Assembly: GCA_024867545.1 (NCBI GenBank)
Contig: JANFNE010000019.1
Location: 372,001-436,000, forward strand
Reading direction: 5' to 3'
Origin: Phytopythium helicoides
Lineage: Eukaryota; Oomycota; Peronosporomycetes; Pythiales; Pythiaceae
Length of the DNA: 64,000 nucleotides
In this document: positions 42,540 to 53,000 of the stretch, piece after piece
Layout of the letters: every line of letters begins with the position of its first letter
Position numbering within the stretch: position 1 is the first letter of the stretch
Program-made: the position numbers and the translations under genes
Notes under the pieces: generated by a model
Seen by the model: only the letters and a program-made list of their open reading frames with translations
The model's database searches: none
What the model was told of the DNA's origin: nothing

Positions 42540-43014
42540 GGTGGCAAATTACACTGTGAGTAGGGAGATCAGGGTCGGCAGCCGCTTTCGTTCGTAGCCG
42601 TTCGAGAGCGAGTAGGCGCTTGCCAATTCAAAACATGCTATTGTCACATCATGACCGTTTTCGTGTATGCAGGCAGAGCTGCAAAGGCCGCTTTACTAGC
42701 TTGCCGTGGCTCATGATGGAGCTCTGGAGATCCTTCCTATGGCATCTCCAACAAGCAATACGAAGTGTCAATGCAGTGCTGTTGTCATCGCTGGGGAGGC
42801 ATCGCGCAACCCCGCTTGAAGCTGATGAACTGCGCTGCCAGCTTGTCAATTGGGCAGTACCGTAACGACAGGTTTATTTAGTTTCACGTCTCCTTTTCCA
42901 CGTTTTCCGGTTGAGTGAGAGCTTTCGTCGATCGTTGTGCTAAGAAAGGTGAATGTAGAAATGGAGGGTTTTGTGGCCATCTACCACAGCGCCAATGCCG
43001 GGTACCCCGGGCAT

Positions 43015-43465
43015 TCAATGCGTTTGGGATCGGACTACGATGCAATGGAAAGTCCGATCTGGGCTCTGTGATTCATGTGACGATTCGTAGGCTCTTATTT
43101 TCTACTCCTTCTCGCCTCATGTGCCCATCGGGCTGAATGAGTTCACCGTCAGCAAGTGGCATCAAATGCTGTCCATCGCCACAAGTGTTTGCAGTGGCCA
43201 CTGACCATGTAGCCGTTGTGTGTGCAGTTTGTACCCATTCGACATTGAAGACGGTGCACATGTCAGATGCGTCGGAGACCTCACCCAAACGCATCCTACT
43301 AACTGTAGTACTCCTCGTGTGTTGATTTTCCCTTCCAGGGAGCAAAGATCGCGTGGATTGCTTTGAGCTCCACGGGCTGCAGGAACGATCGAACCAGCGC
43401 CTCGCTTTGCCGATCTCTCATTCCCGAATTTTCGCAGTCTTCAGCAAGGACGAATACAAGTCAAC
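43015..43465. other. Intergenic between Fanzor copy 2 and the next kinase
   Basis: About 450 bp with short open stretches only. It forms the upstream region of the kinase at 43466. No repeat or RNA gene was seen. Confidence 0.5.
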
Positions 43466-45013
43466 ATGGAGGCGGTACTCGCCGACCTTAAAGGTAAGAT
43501 CGACAAGATTGTCGAAAAGAGCACTACGTCAGACCGTCACCGTGTCAAGGTTCCTCGCTGCAACGAGAAACTGTGCAGTGATGCCAGAGATCGCTTGGTT
43601 GCGGTCTTTGAAGAGATGAAGACGCGAGATGATGAAGATAGACAGCGCGCAGTCGACATCCTCTTAAATCCGGCAGATGATTTTCTCAGAAAGCTGCGAG
43701 AGCAGAACCATTATCGCTTCGGCTTGTATCATCTCAGTCGGAGCCATCGTCTGGTCGAAACAGTTTATAAGCTGCACAGGAGCATCACTTCCGTGTACAT
43801 CGAGCTCGGGTTAGAGCCTGACAAGACGGACGACGAGTTAAATGAGTTACTGCTGGCGGGCCGCTTCGAACAGCGGCGTTGTCTTGAGAAGGATGCACGT
43901 GATCAAGTCAACTTCTTACCCAAAGACAATCCACTCAAGCGCAAGGAAGCGCTCGTGTTCATGCGGCAGCAGCTACAGACACGATTCGACGGGACAGTGT
44001 CCAACCAAGAGGAAGCCACCAATGTGACGAATACTGTGGTAATGGAGCCTGAGATGAAGGAGCTGATGCAATCGACTCTTGACAGACAAGCGCGCGAAGC
44101 AGACGTGAATCAGGATATGGACTATGACTGGTACATACCCAAGGCGTGCATCAAGGTCGGCGAAAAAATCGGATCCGGAACATTTGGCACCATGTACAAA
44201 GCAACTTTGACCAGCGAGCGCACCGGGACGACACGGGCGGTGGCCATCAAGATACTGGATGCCTACGTTCTCCGTGACGATGAAAAAGATGTCAAGTTCT
44301 TTCACGAAATTGAGACGTGGCTAAAGCTGAGGAATCACCCAAATGTGCTCACACTACTTGGTGCCTGCCATGTGGCAATGCCAAAGTTCTTGATCATGGA
44401 GTACGCTACAGAAGGGAACCTCGACCATTTCTTCCGCAACGAGGACACCAACAATCGCAAGCAACTGTGGAGGCTGCTTGGACAAGCTGCTGAGGGACTC
44501 AAATCTGTTCATAGCGGTGAGATGCCAAGTGAACATGGTGGTCTGAAGACCACAAACTTGCTCTTGTCGAAGGATGAATCCGGGGAGCCCGTTGTTAAGA
44601 TTTCGGACTTTGGCGTGTCAGTCGTTCGCGTCGAGTCTGTCTCGATGAGTACACGTTCCAACGCCAAGGACGACAATGGGATTTGGAGGGCCCCCGAGCG
44701 ACTTAAGAACTCGACGGAATCAACTGATTTCCGCAAGGCTGACATTTACTGCCTTGGTCTGTGTGTGATCGATGCCGCAACAGGAGAAGAACCATTCGCT
44801 GGACTCGGGCCAAAACAGATTGTCGGTCAGAAGATTGACGACTGCCGTGTTCCTCGCCCTAAGCACGGCTTCAGCGACGAAGAGTGGAAGGTTGTGGACT
44901 CGATGTGCGATCCCAATCCTGCGCGGCGTCCGAATCTAGACGAGGTGATCGCGCGTATGGCGGAGCTGAACCAAATTCGCCAGGCGACCTGGACCGTGGG
45001 CTTTGCTGCGTAA
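43466..45013 (+). CDS. TKL-like predicted pseudokinase (HGG type)
   Basis: ATG 43466 (TCAACATGGAG), 515 residues, no intron. Residues 1-215 form the cluster-specific helical domain (REQNHYRFGLYHLSRSHRLV, SITSVYIELGLEPD). The kinase fold has the Gly loop IGSGTFGTMYKATL, AVAIKIL (Lys), HEIETWLKL (Glu), ACHVAMPKFLIMEYATEGNL, the catalytic-loop position SEHGGLKTTNLLL (about 355-367), KISDFGVSVV and WRAPERL. HRD is replaced by HGG, so the catalytic base is absent although nucleotide-binding residues remain. It is nearest in sequence to the pseudogene at 38716 and has the same orientation, so the pair probably arose by tandem duplication before Fanzor copy 2 inserted between them. Confidence 0.85.
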   Translation: MEAVLADLKGKIDKIVEKSTTSDRHRVKVPRCNEKLCSDARDRLVAVFEEMKTRDDEDRQRAVDILLNPADDFLRKLREQNHYRFGLYHLSRSHRLVETVYKLHRSITSVYIELGLEPDKTDDELNELLLAGRFEQRRCLEKDARDQVNFLPKDNPLKRKEALVFMRQQLQTRFDGTVSNQEEATNVTNTVVMEPEMKELMQSTLDRQAREADVNQDMDYDWYIPKACIKVGEKIGSGTFGTMYKATLTSERTGTTRAVAIKILDAYVLRDDEKDVKFFHEIETWLKLRNHPNVLTLLGACHVAMPKFLIMEYATEGNLDHFFRNEDTNNRKQLWRLLGQAAEGLKSVHSGEMPSEHGGLKTTNLLLSKDESGEPVVKISDFGVSVVRVESVSMSTRSNAKDDNGIWRAPERLKNSTESTDFRKADIYCLGLCVIDAATGEEPFAGLGPKQIVGQKIDDCRVPRPKHGFSDEEWKVVDSMCDPNPARRPNLDEVIARMAELNQIRQATWTVGFAA

Positions 45014-45510
45014 GCGGTTGCGTAGAGGAAGGCTAAATGGAGAAACGAGGAGATTTGACTTCCTAATGAACATTGAATCAAGTTCTGAACGTGCATGAGT
45101 GGGTTGTTGGTAAGGCTTGGCTCGAACTGCCCATGGGTTGGTTGGTTGGTCTGCGCCTCCTCTTGACTGACGTGCTTGAGCTCTCACGGAAGGTGCATCT
45201 GCTAATCTGCTAACACCCACACATGTCCGGTTTGTCGCTAGCCATCCAGCTCGCGACTACAGGCTGTAGTCTACAGCTGAGCGTCCGGCGGCAGCTCATG
45301 CGCTCAGCCGCATTCTGGATCGCCGAGTACGGTAGTGATGTTGCCTGGCAGGTGATGCGCATCAAGATCTCCCTAGCGCAACATAGCCGCGGGAAGCTCG
45401 CCGTCAATTACTATGGCGCTCGCTATGGGTCCACCTCTCCACGTCTGCCCGATGGGTGCGGCGGCCTCCTCCCTCCCCCACTCGCGCTTTCTCCCTCCCC
45501 TCGCCCGGCC

Positions 45511-47025
45511 ATGAGCGCGTTCAACGAGCCCGAGCTGGCGACGACGCTGGCCAAGATCGCAGACAAGAGCGACACGGTGCGCGGCAACTCGCAGCTGTGC
45601 AACGACGCGAGCGGCCGGCTGCGCGCGCTGTTCGAGGCGCTGCGCGCTCGCTCGCCTGAGGAGCGCGAGCGCGTGGGCAAGGCCTTCACGACGGCCGCGG
45701 GCGACTTTCTGCAGATGCTGCGCGTGCAGAACCACTACCGCTTCCTGCTCTTCTGGCTCGCGAGCTCGCAGCGCGTCGTGGGCAGCGTCAAGCAGGTGCA
45801 CGTGGCCGTGAGCCGCATCTACACCGAGCTGGGGGCCGAGCCCGACATGAGCGAGCAGCAGTGGGTTGAGATGCTCAACGCAGGCCGGCTGGAGCAGCAG
45901 CGCTGGCTGCAGGAGGCGCTGGGCAGCTCCACCAACGCCATGCTCATCAACGAGATGCCCAACCCGCTCAAGCTCAAGGAGACGCTCACGACCATGGACA
46001 ACCAGCTCAAGCTGCGCTTCAACGAGAACAACGTCGAGGAGGACACTGCCGCGCTCGTCAAGATGCGCCCCGAGATGGCGCAGCTCATGAAGGCCACGCG
46101 CGACCGTATTATCAACCACACCAACATGAAGCCAGGCGAGGCCTTCGAGTGGTTCATCTCGCAGGAGGATATCAGGCGCGGCGAGCTCATCGGTGAGGGA
46201 TCCTACGGCAAGGTCTACAAAGCCACGCTCACGCACGAGCTCACGGGCGAGAAGGAGGAGGTCGCGCTCAAGGTGCTGCAGAGCATGCACGGGCTTGACG
46301 AGAACCGAAAGTTCTCGCGCGAGATCGAGGCGTGGGTCAAGCTCGAGGACGACCACGTGCTCCAGATGATCGGAGCCAACCACGTCTCGAAACCCAAGTT
46401 CTTTGTGATGGAGTACGCCTCGGAGGGCAACCTCGAATACTTCTTCCGTGATGTCGAGGACAAGGGCAACAAAAAGCTGCTCTGGTTTCTGCTCGGCCAA
46501 GCAGCGAAGGGCCTTAAGGTGCTGCACGACGAGAACGTGGAGCACGGTGGGCTCAAGACCACGAATCTCCTGGTCGCCAAGAACGAGAATGGAGAGCTCG
46601 TAGTCAAGATCTCCGACTTCGGCATGTCGGTGATCCGAACTGAGTCCGTGTCGGTCAGCACGCACGCCAAGAAGGACATGGTCCGCTGGAAGGCTCCGGA
46701 GCGCCTGATGCAGTCGACGGACGGCACGGACTTCCGCAAGGCCGACATCTATGGCCTCGGTCTCTGCGCGATCGATGCGGCGAGTGGCATACCTCCTTTC
46801 ATGGAGCTTGGAGACGAGGAGATCATCGAGATCAAGCTTGAGAACGGCCGTGTTCCCCGCCCCGATGTCGGCTTGACCGATGAGGAGTGGGTGTTCCTCG
46901 ACAGGATGTGCGACCCTGATCCGACGCAGCGTCCTGACTTGGACGAGGTGATCGCCACAATGCAGGCCTTGGACAAGGTCCGACAGGAGAACTGGACATC
47001 GATTCAAAGTGAAACGAGTGCGTAA
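45511..47025 (+). CDS. TKL-like predicted pseudokinase (HGG type)
   Basis: The frame is open from 45223, but the best start is ATG 45511 (CGGCCATGAGC), giving 504 residues, which matches the length of the other members. It has the helical domain (RVQNHYRFLLFWLASSQRVV), Gly loop IGEGSYGKVYKATL, VALKVL, REIEAWVKL, MEYASEGNLEYFFRD, VEHGGLKTTNLLV (HGG at about 344), KISDFGMSVI and RWKAPERL. Codon use is distinctly GC-rich (CTC, GAG, CGC), close to the housekeeping genes. The neighbouring kinases are more balanced. This suggests it is the oldest or best-expressed member, and the pseudogene at 27862 is its close relative. Confidence 0.85.
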   Translation: MSAFNEPELATTLAKIADKSDTVRGNSQLCNDASGRLRALFEALRARSPEERERVGKAFTTAAGDFLQMLRVQNHYRFLLFWLASSQRVVGSVKQVHVAVSRIYTELGAEPDMSEQQWVEMLNAGRLEQQRWLQEALGSSTNAMLINEMPNPLKLKETLTTMDNQLKLRFNENNVEEDTAALVKMRPEMAQLMKATRDRIINHTNMKPGEAFEWFISQEDIRRGELIGEGSYGKVYKATLTHELTGEKEEVALKVLQSMHGLDENRKFSREIEAWVKLEDDHVLQMIGANHVSKPKFFVMEYASEGNLEYFFRDVEDKGNKKLLWFLLGQAAKGLKVLHDENVEHGGLKTTNLLVAKNENGELVVKISDFGMSVIRTESVSVSTHAKKDMVRWKAPERLMQSTDGTDFRKADIYGLGLCAIDAASGIPPFMELGDEEIIEIKLENGRVPRPDVGLTDEEWVFLDRMCDPDPTQRPDLDEVIATMQALDKVRQENWTSIQSETSA

Positions 47026-47164
47026 TAAAGTTTGTTGTTGCGTCCTCACTCGATGCACAAGAGGAAACGCTGTCGTGGCGGCACTCGTCAATCACCTTAC
47101 ATTGCTCATTTCAAGCACGCCGACCGCTCCGCCTCTCTAAACCCACCGATGCGAACGGCGGCAT

Positions 47165-48664
47165 CTAACTCAGCTGGTAGTCCTGCGGCGAGTAGTACTC
47201 GGCCAGCAAGCGGTAGATATACGACGGCTGGTATGCGCCGGTGTTGGTGATAAACAAGCTTACGCACTCGGGCGGAACGTTGTCGTACGCAGGGTTCAGC
47301 ACCTCAAGCTGTCAGGAGCATTCATAAACCATCCGAGTTAGCCAGCAATAAACACATCCATCTCCGTTGTTTTTTTCACACTCACGTTCTCGACCGTGTC
47401 CTCGTAGTTGTAGATGTCGGAAGGCGCCATGAGCTCGCTCAGGACGTCGAGGTCGTGCGCGTACAGCGGACAGAGCTTAATCAGACCAGCGACGCAAACA
47501 ACAGGCACGGAGCACTTCTTCGCTGCGAGCGCAATGTTGTAGAGCCCCGACTGACCGATGATGCCACCGTTCGCCAGCACCGCCGTGGCAGGGAGGATCA
47601 CCTTGTTGACTCGCGCCATCATGGCAAACACCGCGCTGTCCGGGATGACAATCACGTGAATGCCGTGCTCTGCGAGCGAGTGCGCCAGCTTTTGACCATT
47701 CAGAGTCGGGGCCGACTCGACGACAATCACTTTGAACTGGCGCTTCTTCGCAGCCGTCTTGAGGAACTGCTCAACCGAAGCCGACATGCCGAACGTCAAG
47801 ATAACCTCGCTGGTGTCGGTGAAATGCGGAGGTGTTAGCAAGACACAACAGATCAAAGCCGATTGGAGATCACCGAACGTACTCGGTGTGAATATACTCC
47901 ATCGCCTGCTCAGCGATGCTCGCGTGGAGGCTGTCGATCTCTTCAGTGAGCTCTGCAATGCCCTCCATCACCGACTGGTTCGAAGTCGAATGCATATAAC
48001 CCATTAGCACACTATCCAAGAGCAACAAACGAGCTCTAAACGCACCAGCTTGAGGTCGGCGATGGGGATCGACAGGTCCGTGTCAGTTCCTGGCGTCAGG
48101 ATTGTGCCGAGCGAGCGCGAGAGGTTGTTGCTGCGGCTGCTGGGCGGCCCCGAGGCGAGCGCGGAGCTGTCTCCCGGCAGCTTGAGCGCGTTCGAGTGCT
48201 CCTCACGGATGATGTAGAGCACGCGGCGCACCACGTTCCCGATCACGAGCTCTGCGAGTCCGTCAGCCTCCTCCCCTCTCAGCAGTTCCACCAGCGGCCG
48301 CTCTCACCGTGGGCGTGCGCCTTGGTCAGCATGTCGCCCAGCTGGCGCACCTTGGCGAGGATCTCTCCAGCGGTGGTCCAGTCCACGGTCTCCAGCTGCA
48401 CCAGACTCCTCTCGTCAGCCCTCCCTCCCATATTGTCGCGCTAGCGCAGCCCAAGCCTACGCACCATCGTGCTGAGCAGGCTCATGGTCTTGCGTGCCGT
48501 CTCGTACGAGCCGCGCAGCGTCCTGCGGCGCCGCGTTAGCGTCCCCAACCGCGTCCCGACGCGCAGCTCCGCGCCACGCACCGCCGCTTGAGGCTCAGCA
48601 CCAGCTCGTCCACGCTCGCGCGCACCGCCGGCCACTCGGCCAGCCACTGCGCCAGCTCCGCCAT
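47165..48664 (-). CDS. Translation initiation factor eIF2B subunit beta
   Basis: Seven exons in reading order: 48664-48582, 48522-48465, 48395-48308, 48251-48046, 47974-47883, 47809-47386 and 47308-47165. All introns are 56-77 bp with GT-AG ends, the frame stays open throughout, and the total is 364 residues. The helical N-terminus leads to ELVIGNVVRRVLYIIREE. The C-terminal regulatory alpha/beta domain reads DEVILTFGMSASVEQFLKTA, RVNKVILPATAVLANGG and VPVVCVAGLIKLCP, and ends LEVLNPAYDNVPPECVSLFI and PSYIYRLLAEYY. These are signatures of eIF2B-beta rather than alpha or delta. The subunit belongs to the GDP-exchange complex for eIF2 in the cytosol. It shares a 116-bp divergent promoter with Prp18. 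Confidence 0.9.
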
Positions 48665-48780
48665 CCTTCTCCGCTCGACCAATGGCCCCAAGGTGCACTT
48701 TCCCGACGGACGTATAGCTCTTGCGCGCTCGGTACTCTATAGTAGCGGCGGGTGAAGGCGACAGGCGGCAGGCAACGAGC
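48665..48780. promoter_or_regulatory. Bidirectional promoter with CCAAT box
   Basis: Only 116 bp separate the start codons of eIF2B-beta (minus) and Prp18 (plus). It contains CGACCAATGG at about 48676-48685 and a TCTATAG element near 48735. Joint control of a translation factor and a splicing factor is an inference. Confidence 0.5.
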
Positions 48781-49764
48781 ATGGAGGCGCTGCTGAGTGT
48801 GGTGGCGGCCAAGAAGCGCGAGGCGTCGGCGCTGCAGAGCGCCAAGCGCGACAAGTACGCGCGGCGGGCGGAGGTGGAGGCGCTGCTGGCGTCTCGCGAG
48901 GCCGCGGGGGCCGAGGGCGCGGCCAAGCGGCAGCGCGTGGACGAGCAGGCGGGCGGAGCTGCGAGCGAGCGGGAGGAGCAGCGCGAGGAGCAGCAGGAGC
49001 AGCCGCTGCTGGCGTGGCCGGACCTGCGCAGGCGTCTGCGGGAGCTTGGAGAGCCCGTGACGCTCTTCGGAGAGGACATGGAGGCGCGCATGGCGAGGCT
49101 GAGGCGAGCAGAGCTGGACGCGGCCACCAAGCGAGAGGACGGACTCGACGGCGGGCACGACATACGCAACCGCTTCGTGGACGGAGACGAGGACGCTCAA
49201 GACAGAGAGGAGGGTGCGGACAGCGCGGCTAGGAAAGACGGAGAGAGCGATGACGCTGAGAGGAAGGAGGAAGACGAGGAGGAGGACGAGTCCGACGAGG
49301 ACAAGGTCATCTACAGGTTCTTCAAGTCCATGCTGCAGCGCTGGGAGAAGGACCTGGCCAATCGCCCGGACCATATCAAGCGCACGGCGCAGGGCAAGAT
49401 CGCCACCAAGACAATGAAGCAGTGCAAGGACTACATCCGCCCGCTCTTCAAGCTGTGCAAGCGCCGCGAGGTGCCGGATGACATCCGCCCCAATCTGGTC
49501 GAGATCGTGCGCCACTGCAGGGAAGGAGAGTTCGTGCGTGCAAACGACGCATACATCCGACTGGCGATCGGCAACGCCGCGTGGCCCATCGGCGTCACCA
49601 TGGTGGGCATCCACGAGCGCACCGGTCGCGAGAAGATCAATGCCAACAAGCAGGCGCACGTCATGAACAACGAGTCGCAGCGCAAGTATTTGACGTCTGT
49701 GAAGCGACTGATCTCGTATGCGCAGTCGGTGTCGAACGTGCTGCCGTCGAAGAAGGTGTCGTGA
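48781..49764 (+). CDS. PRP18: Pre-mRNA-splicing factor Prp18
   Basis: ATG 48781 gives 327 residues, close to the family length (about 340 in human), in one exon. Residues 1-75 are a charged helix. The PRP4/PRP18 motif is DLRRRLRELGEPVTLFGED. An acidic low-complexity segment follows. The Prp18 domain (about 180-320) is complete: VIYRFFKSMLQRWEKDLANR, TMKQCKDYIRPLFKLCKRRE, and the conserved loop WPIGVTMVGIHERTGREKI. Prp18 acts in the second catalytic step of splicing with Slu7. Its last 97 codons and 3' flank are duplicated at 58144. Confidence 0.93.
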   Translation: MEALLSVVAAKKREASALQSAKRDKYARRAEVEALLASREAAGAEGAAKRQRVDEQAGGAASEREEQREEQQEQPLLAWPDLRRRLRELGEPVTLFGEDMEARMARLRRAELDAATKREDGLDGGHDIRNRFVDGDEDAQDREEGADSAARKDGESDDAERKEEDEEEDESDEDKVIYRFFKSMLQRWEKDLANRPDHIKRTAQGKIATKTMKQCKDYIRPLFKLCKRREVPDDIRPNLVEIVRHCREGEFVRANDAYIRLAIGNAAWPIGVTMVGIHERTGREKINANKQAHVMNNESQRKYLTSVKRLISYAQSVSNVLPSKKVS

Positions 49765-50062
49765 TGAAGAGGAGAGGAGTGAATAGCAACTACATTTTAT
49801 GGACTACATAAATTTACTCTCAAGTTCAAATGATGCTGATGTGAACAGTTACAATATGTGCACCTAGGAGCAGGAGCCTACTACTGCATGTAGAGCATGC
49901 TGTTGGCACGCCAATACTGTGATTCCACGCCATCACACCACCAGAGTAACAGCACAAATGGGTTATCTCGCGCAAGAACACTTGGTTGAGCAAGGACCAT
50001 GTTTTCAATTTAGCATTTGGTCAACTTGATTTGTCGTGCACGCCAAAAGTGCATTTTCACCT
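49765..50062. other. Tail-to-tail spacer, duplicated at 58441-58739
   Basis: This 298-bp spacer between the Prp18 and giant-kinase stops recurs with high similarity after the Prp18 fragment (for example GAGCATGCTGTTGGCACGCC at 49885 and 58570). The part adjoining the kinase stop (ATCAAGTTGACCAAATGCTA in kinase orientation) is also found after the kinase at 33435. The three YGG kinases therefore share a 3' flank. Confidence 0.7.
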
Positions 50063-53000
50063 TCAACTGTCTATCGCTACATCAGTGACTCCACGGCGAA
50101 CGAGATCGAGCGGCGTCATCTCGTTCAGCACATCAACCATCGTCGGGCGATTCTCTGGATACGGGTCGCACATCCTCGACACCAGAGTCCACTCGTCGTC
50201 CGTAAAGACTTCAGCTGGACGATCGATAGGGATCCGGTCCAACTTCATATTCACAATGGTCTCGGAGTCTCTCATCCCGAAAGGCGTCTCCTTCGTAGCA
50301 GCCTCGATGATGCACAGACCAAAGCTGTACACATCGGACCTCTCAAAGTCAATTCGGCGGTCACCAGTATTCTCAAGGCGCTCTGGAGCTTTCCAGCGTG
50401 CTGTGTCGCTTTTTGGCACTTTGCTGAGTGAAACCCACCTGCTTCGCATGGGCGACATCGGAATGATGCCAAAATCAGATAATTTTACCAAGAGCTCGCC
50501 ATCTTCACCGGTTACGAGCAAGAGATTGTTGCATTTCACGCCACCATACTCGATGCCCTGCGAATGCAAATAGACGAGTCCATTTCCAGCCTGGATGAAC
50601 AAGCTCCAGAGAAGGCTGCTGTTCTCGTCTTTCTCAAAAAATGAAGCGAAGTTTCCACGATCTGCAAACTCGCACAAGAAGAATCGAGTGATATGGTTCG
50701 CTCCATACAACTTGAGAATATTCTTGTGATCAAGTCCCCACCAAACGGCAATCACTCGAGCAAATAGTTTGGCATTTAGCTCTATGTCCGAGGTCAGGTG
50801 CTTGTAAACTATGTTGGTGTGGCGCTGGCCTGTTCGAGCATCATCCCACGAAGCATGATAAAGCTTGCTAAACGGTCCCGCCGCGAACTTCTTCCTCTCG
50901 ACGCTGACTGACCTCGCCACCACAAACCAAGTAAACTCCACCTCTGGCTCTGCTCGGTCCAGGAAAGTGCGGGTGTTTTCATACTTTGTCATGATCAAAT
51001 TCAGCATGATACGTGACACATTTGGCTGAATTTGCACAGATTGGCGACCTGGACGATCGATCACCGCTAGCTCTGGCTCACTTCCTCGCACATTCTTCTG
51101 CTTCTCCATTTCGGCGAGAATCTCGTCGCGATGAGGCCGACTTCTGATGTCGCTGATGAGAACTTGAGCTGGTGTTCTCGAGACGTTTGCAATGAACCAT
51201 GCGTCCTGTGCGTCGAGGTCCGACTTCCAGCTTGAGACCCACGCGTTCGCCAGCTCTTCGTCTTCTTGGACTCCAAGCTTAAAGTAAACTTCATCGAGGC
51301 GCTGGTGTGCGCGACGCACTTGATCAATCAGCGTTGGGTATCGTGCTAGTCGGTACAGAGCGTATCGCCTGTACTCGTATTCTCGCAGGGCTCGCAAGAA
51401 GTCGACAACAAGCAGATCAAAAAAAGACGCGACAGGCTCGCTCAGAGCTTTGTTCGTACTCAGTACCTCGTACAGCTTGTCAACTCGCTTGCTGACGGGA
51501 ACGCATAGCTGGGAGATGTTAGAACTCTTTTCGCGGATCCGCCTGACGTTCTCCTCGAGTTTCTTCAGCTCCCTGTCGTCCAGAACGTGCACATGAGTGA
51601 GTGGAGTGGGGAAGAACTGATATTCTTTCTCCACACTCGGCACTGTTTCCACCCGAGTGTATCTTGACGACTCCATGGTTTCATCGATATTGTCAAGGTG
51701 CTTGCGAATTCCTGTGAGCTCCATTCTCATCTTAAGTATATTCGAGCTTCTAGTTGGACGGGAATGTACACTTGAAGCCAATACGAGGTACACTCTGCGG
51801 ATCATATCACTGATCGTACCCATGGTTTGTACGTCATAACTTGTTATGCCATCGTGCAGCTTTTGGTATACGTCGTCTAGTCGGCCCACTACAGTCTTCG
51901 CCAATGACTGCTCTTGTGTTGCCATGCTCACTCGAAGCGATTGAAGAATTGTTTCCACGTCAAGCTCACCCATCGAAGGATCAAGAGTCGCTTCAATTGG
52001 TTGATTCAAGGTTTTGACAATGTCACTTCTCCGTATGGACACTGATCCCTCCCTATCGAACATGATGTGGTCAATCTCATTGATGACCTCGGCAAGTTTG
52101 ATTTGGTGCGACAGCATTGCCTCGATAAGTTGCCACACTCGGTCATCTTTGATCTTATCACGAGCTACAATATTCTCCACATCATCACTTCCACTTTCAG
52201 GATCCACCACATCCTCAGAAAAACACTGAATAATACAGCGTCCGAGAGATGCTATATCTTTATCCAACTGAACTTGCGGCAATTCGAGTCTTGAAGATCC
52301 ATCAGCAGAAGTGGATGCTCTCAAACTGCTACCAAGTAGTTTCGCAACCGACTTGAGGACAAAATTCCCATCAACATTGCCGACACGTTTCGTGTTCTTG
52401 TTGTCCTTCGAATACACTTCAGTCACCACCAAAATGTTTTCACAAGTAAGACCAGAGAGCGACAAGTTCAGACCATGGAGGAACTCCAAGACACGTGCTG
52501 CATCGTACAGTAGGCGCCAAAGCTCATTCTGAGGTCGACGAGAGCTGATGTACTCACGGAGCGGCTTCGCACCCTTGTTATGTTCAAATGTCATGAAACA
52601 CTCCTCTCCGACGTGACACGCACCAATGAACCGAGCAATGCTTCGATGATGAATCCTTGACCACAGCGTTGCTTGATTTACGACCACTTCCTCTTGGCAC
52701 ATAAATTGATCAGATGGACCGTCTTGAAGTGATGGCACGAACTTGAACACCCCGCCTTGATCGGTGCTTGTCTCGATTTGACGAAATTCATCAGGTGGGG
52801 CGAACCAGGATGGCAGTGTCAATAGCAATAGATTTGCTGACTTGGAGATTGTTTGATACGCTGCATAGTACAGATTTTGCTCCTCCATTGTCATGACAGC
52901 GCGATAAGTCACCCACTCGTATTCGAGTAACGTTAGCGCCTCGAGTTGCCCATCATCGGAGATTGTTTGGATCTCTCGTTCGACTCCTCCGCTACTAAGA

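Larger units (their letters stand above)
40396..43014 (-). mobile_element. Fanzor transposon, copy 2 (inverted)
   Basis: The reverse complement of this interval matches copy 1 along its length. The left palindrome is ATGCCGGGTACCCCGGGCAT (42995-43014), the right-end palindrome is 40425-40446, and the shared outermost bases are at about 40396. Flanks differ from copy 1. The protein frames differ by only a handful of residues, mostly between the RuvC-I and DWS segments, plus a small insertion in the N-terminal basic region. The two copies are therefore young and form a 2.6-kb inverted repeat with a 4.2-kb spacer. Confidence 0.85.

Noticed and set aside
45373..47091. 572-codon open frame on the minus strand
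   Set aside because: Antisense shadow of the kinase at 45511; the sense strand contains all kinase motifs.
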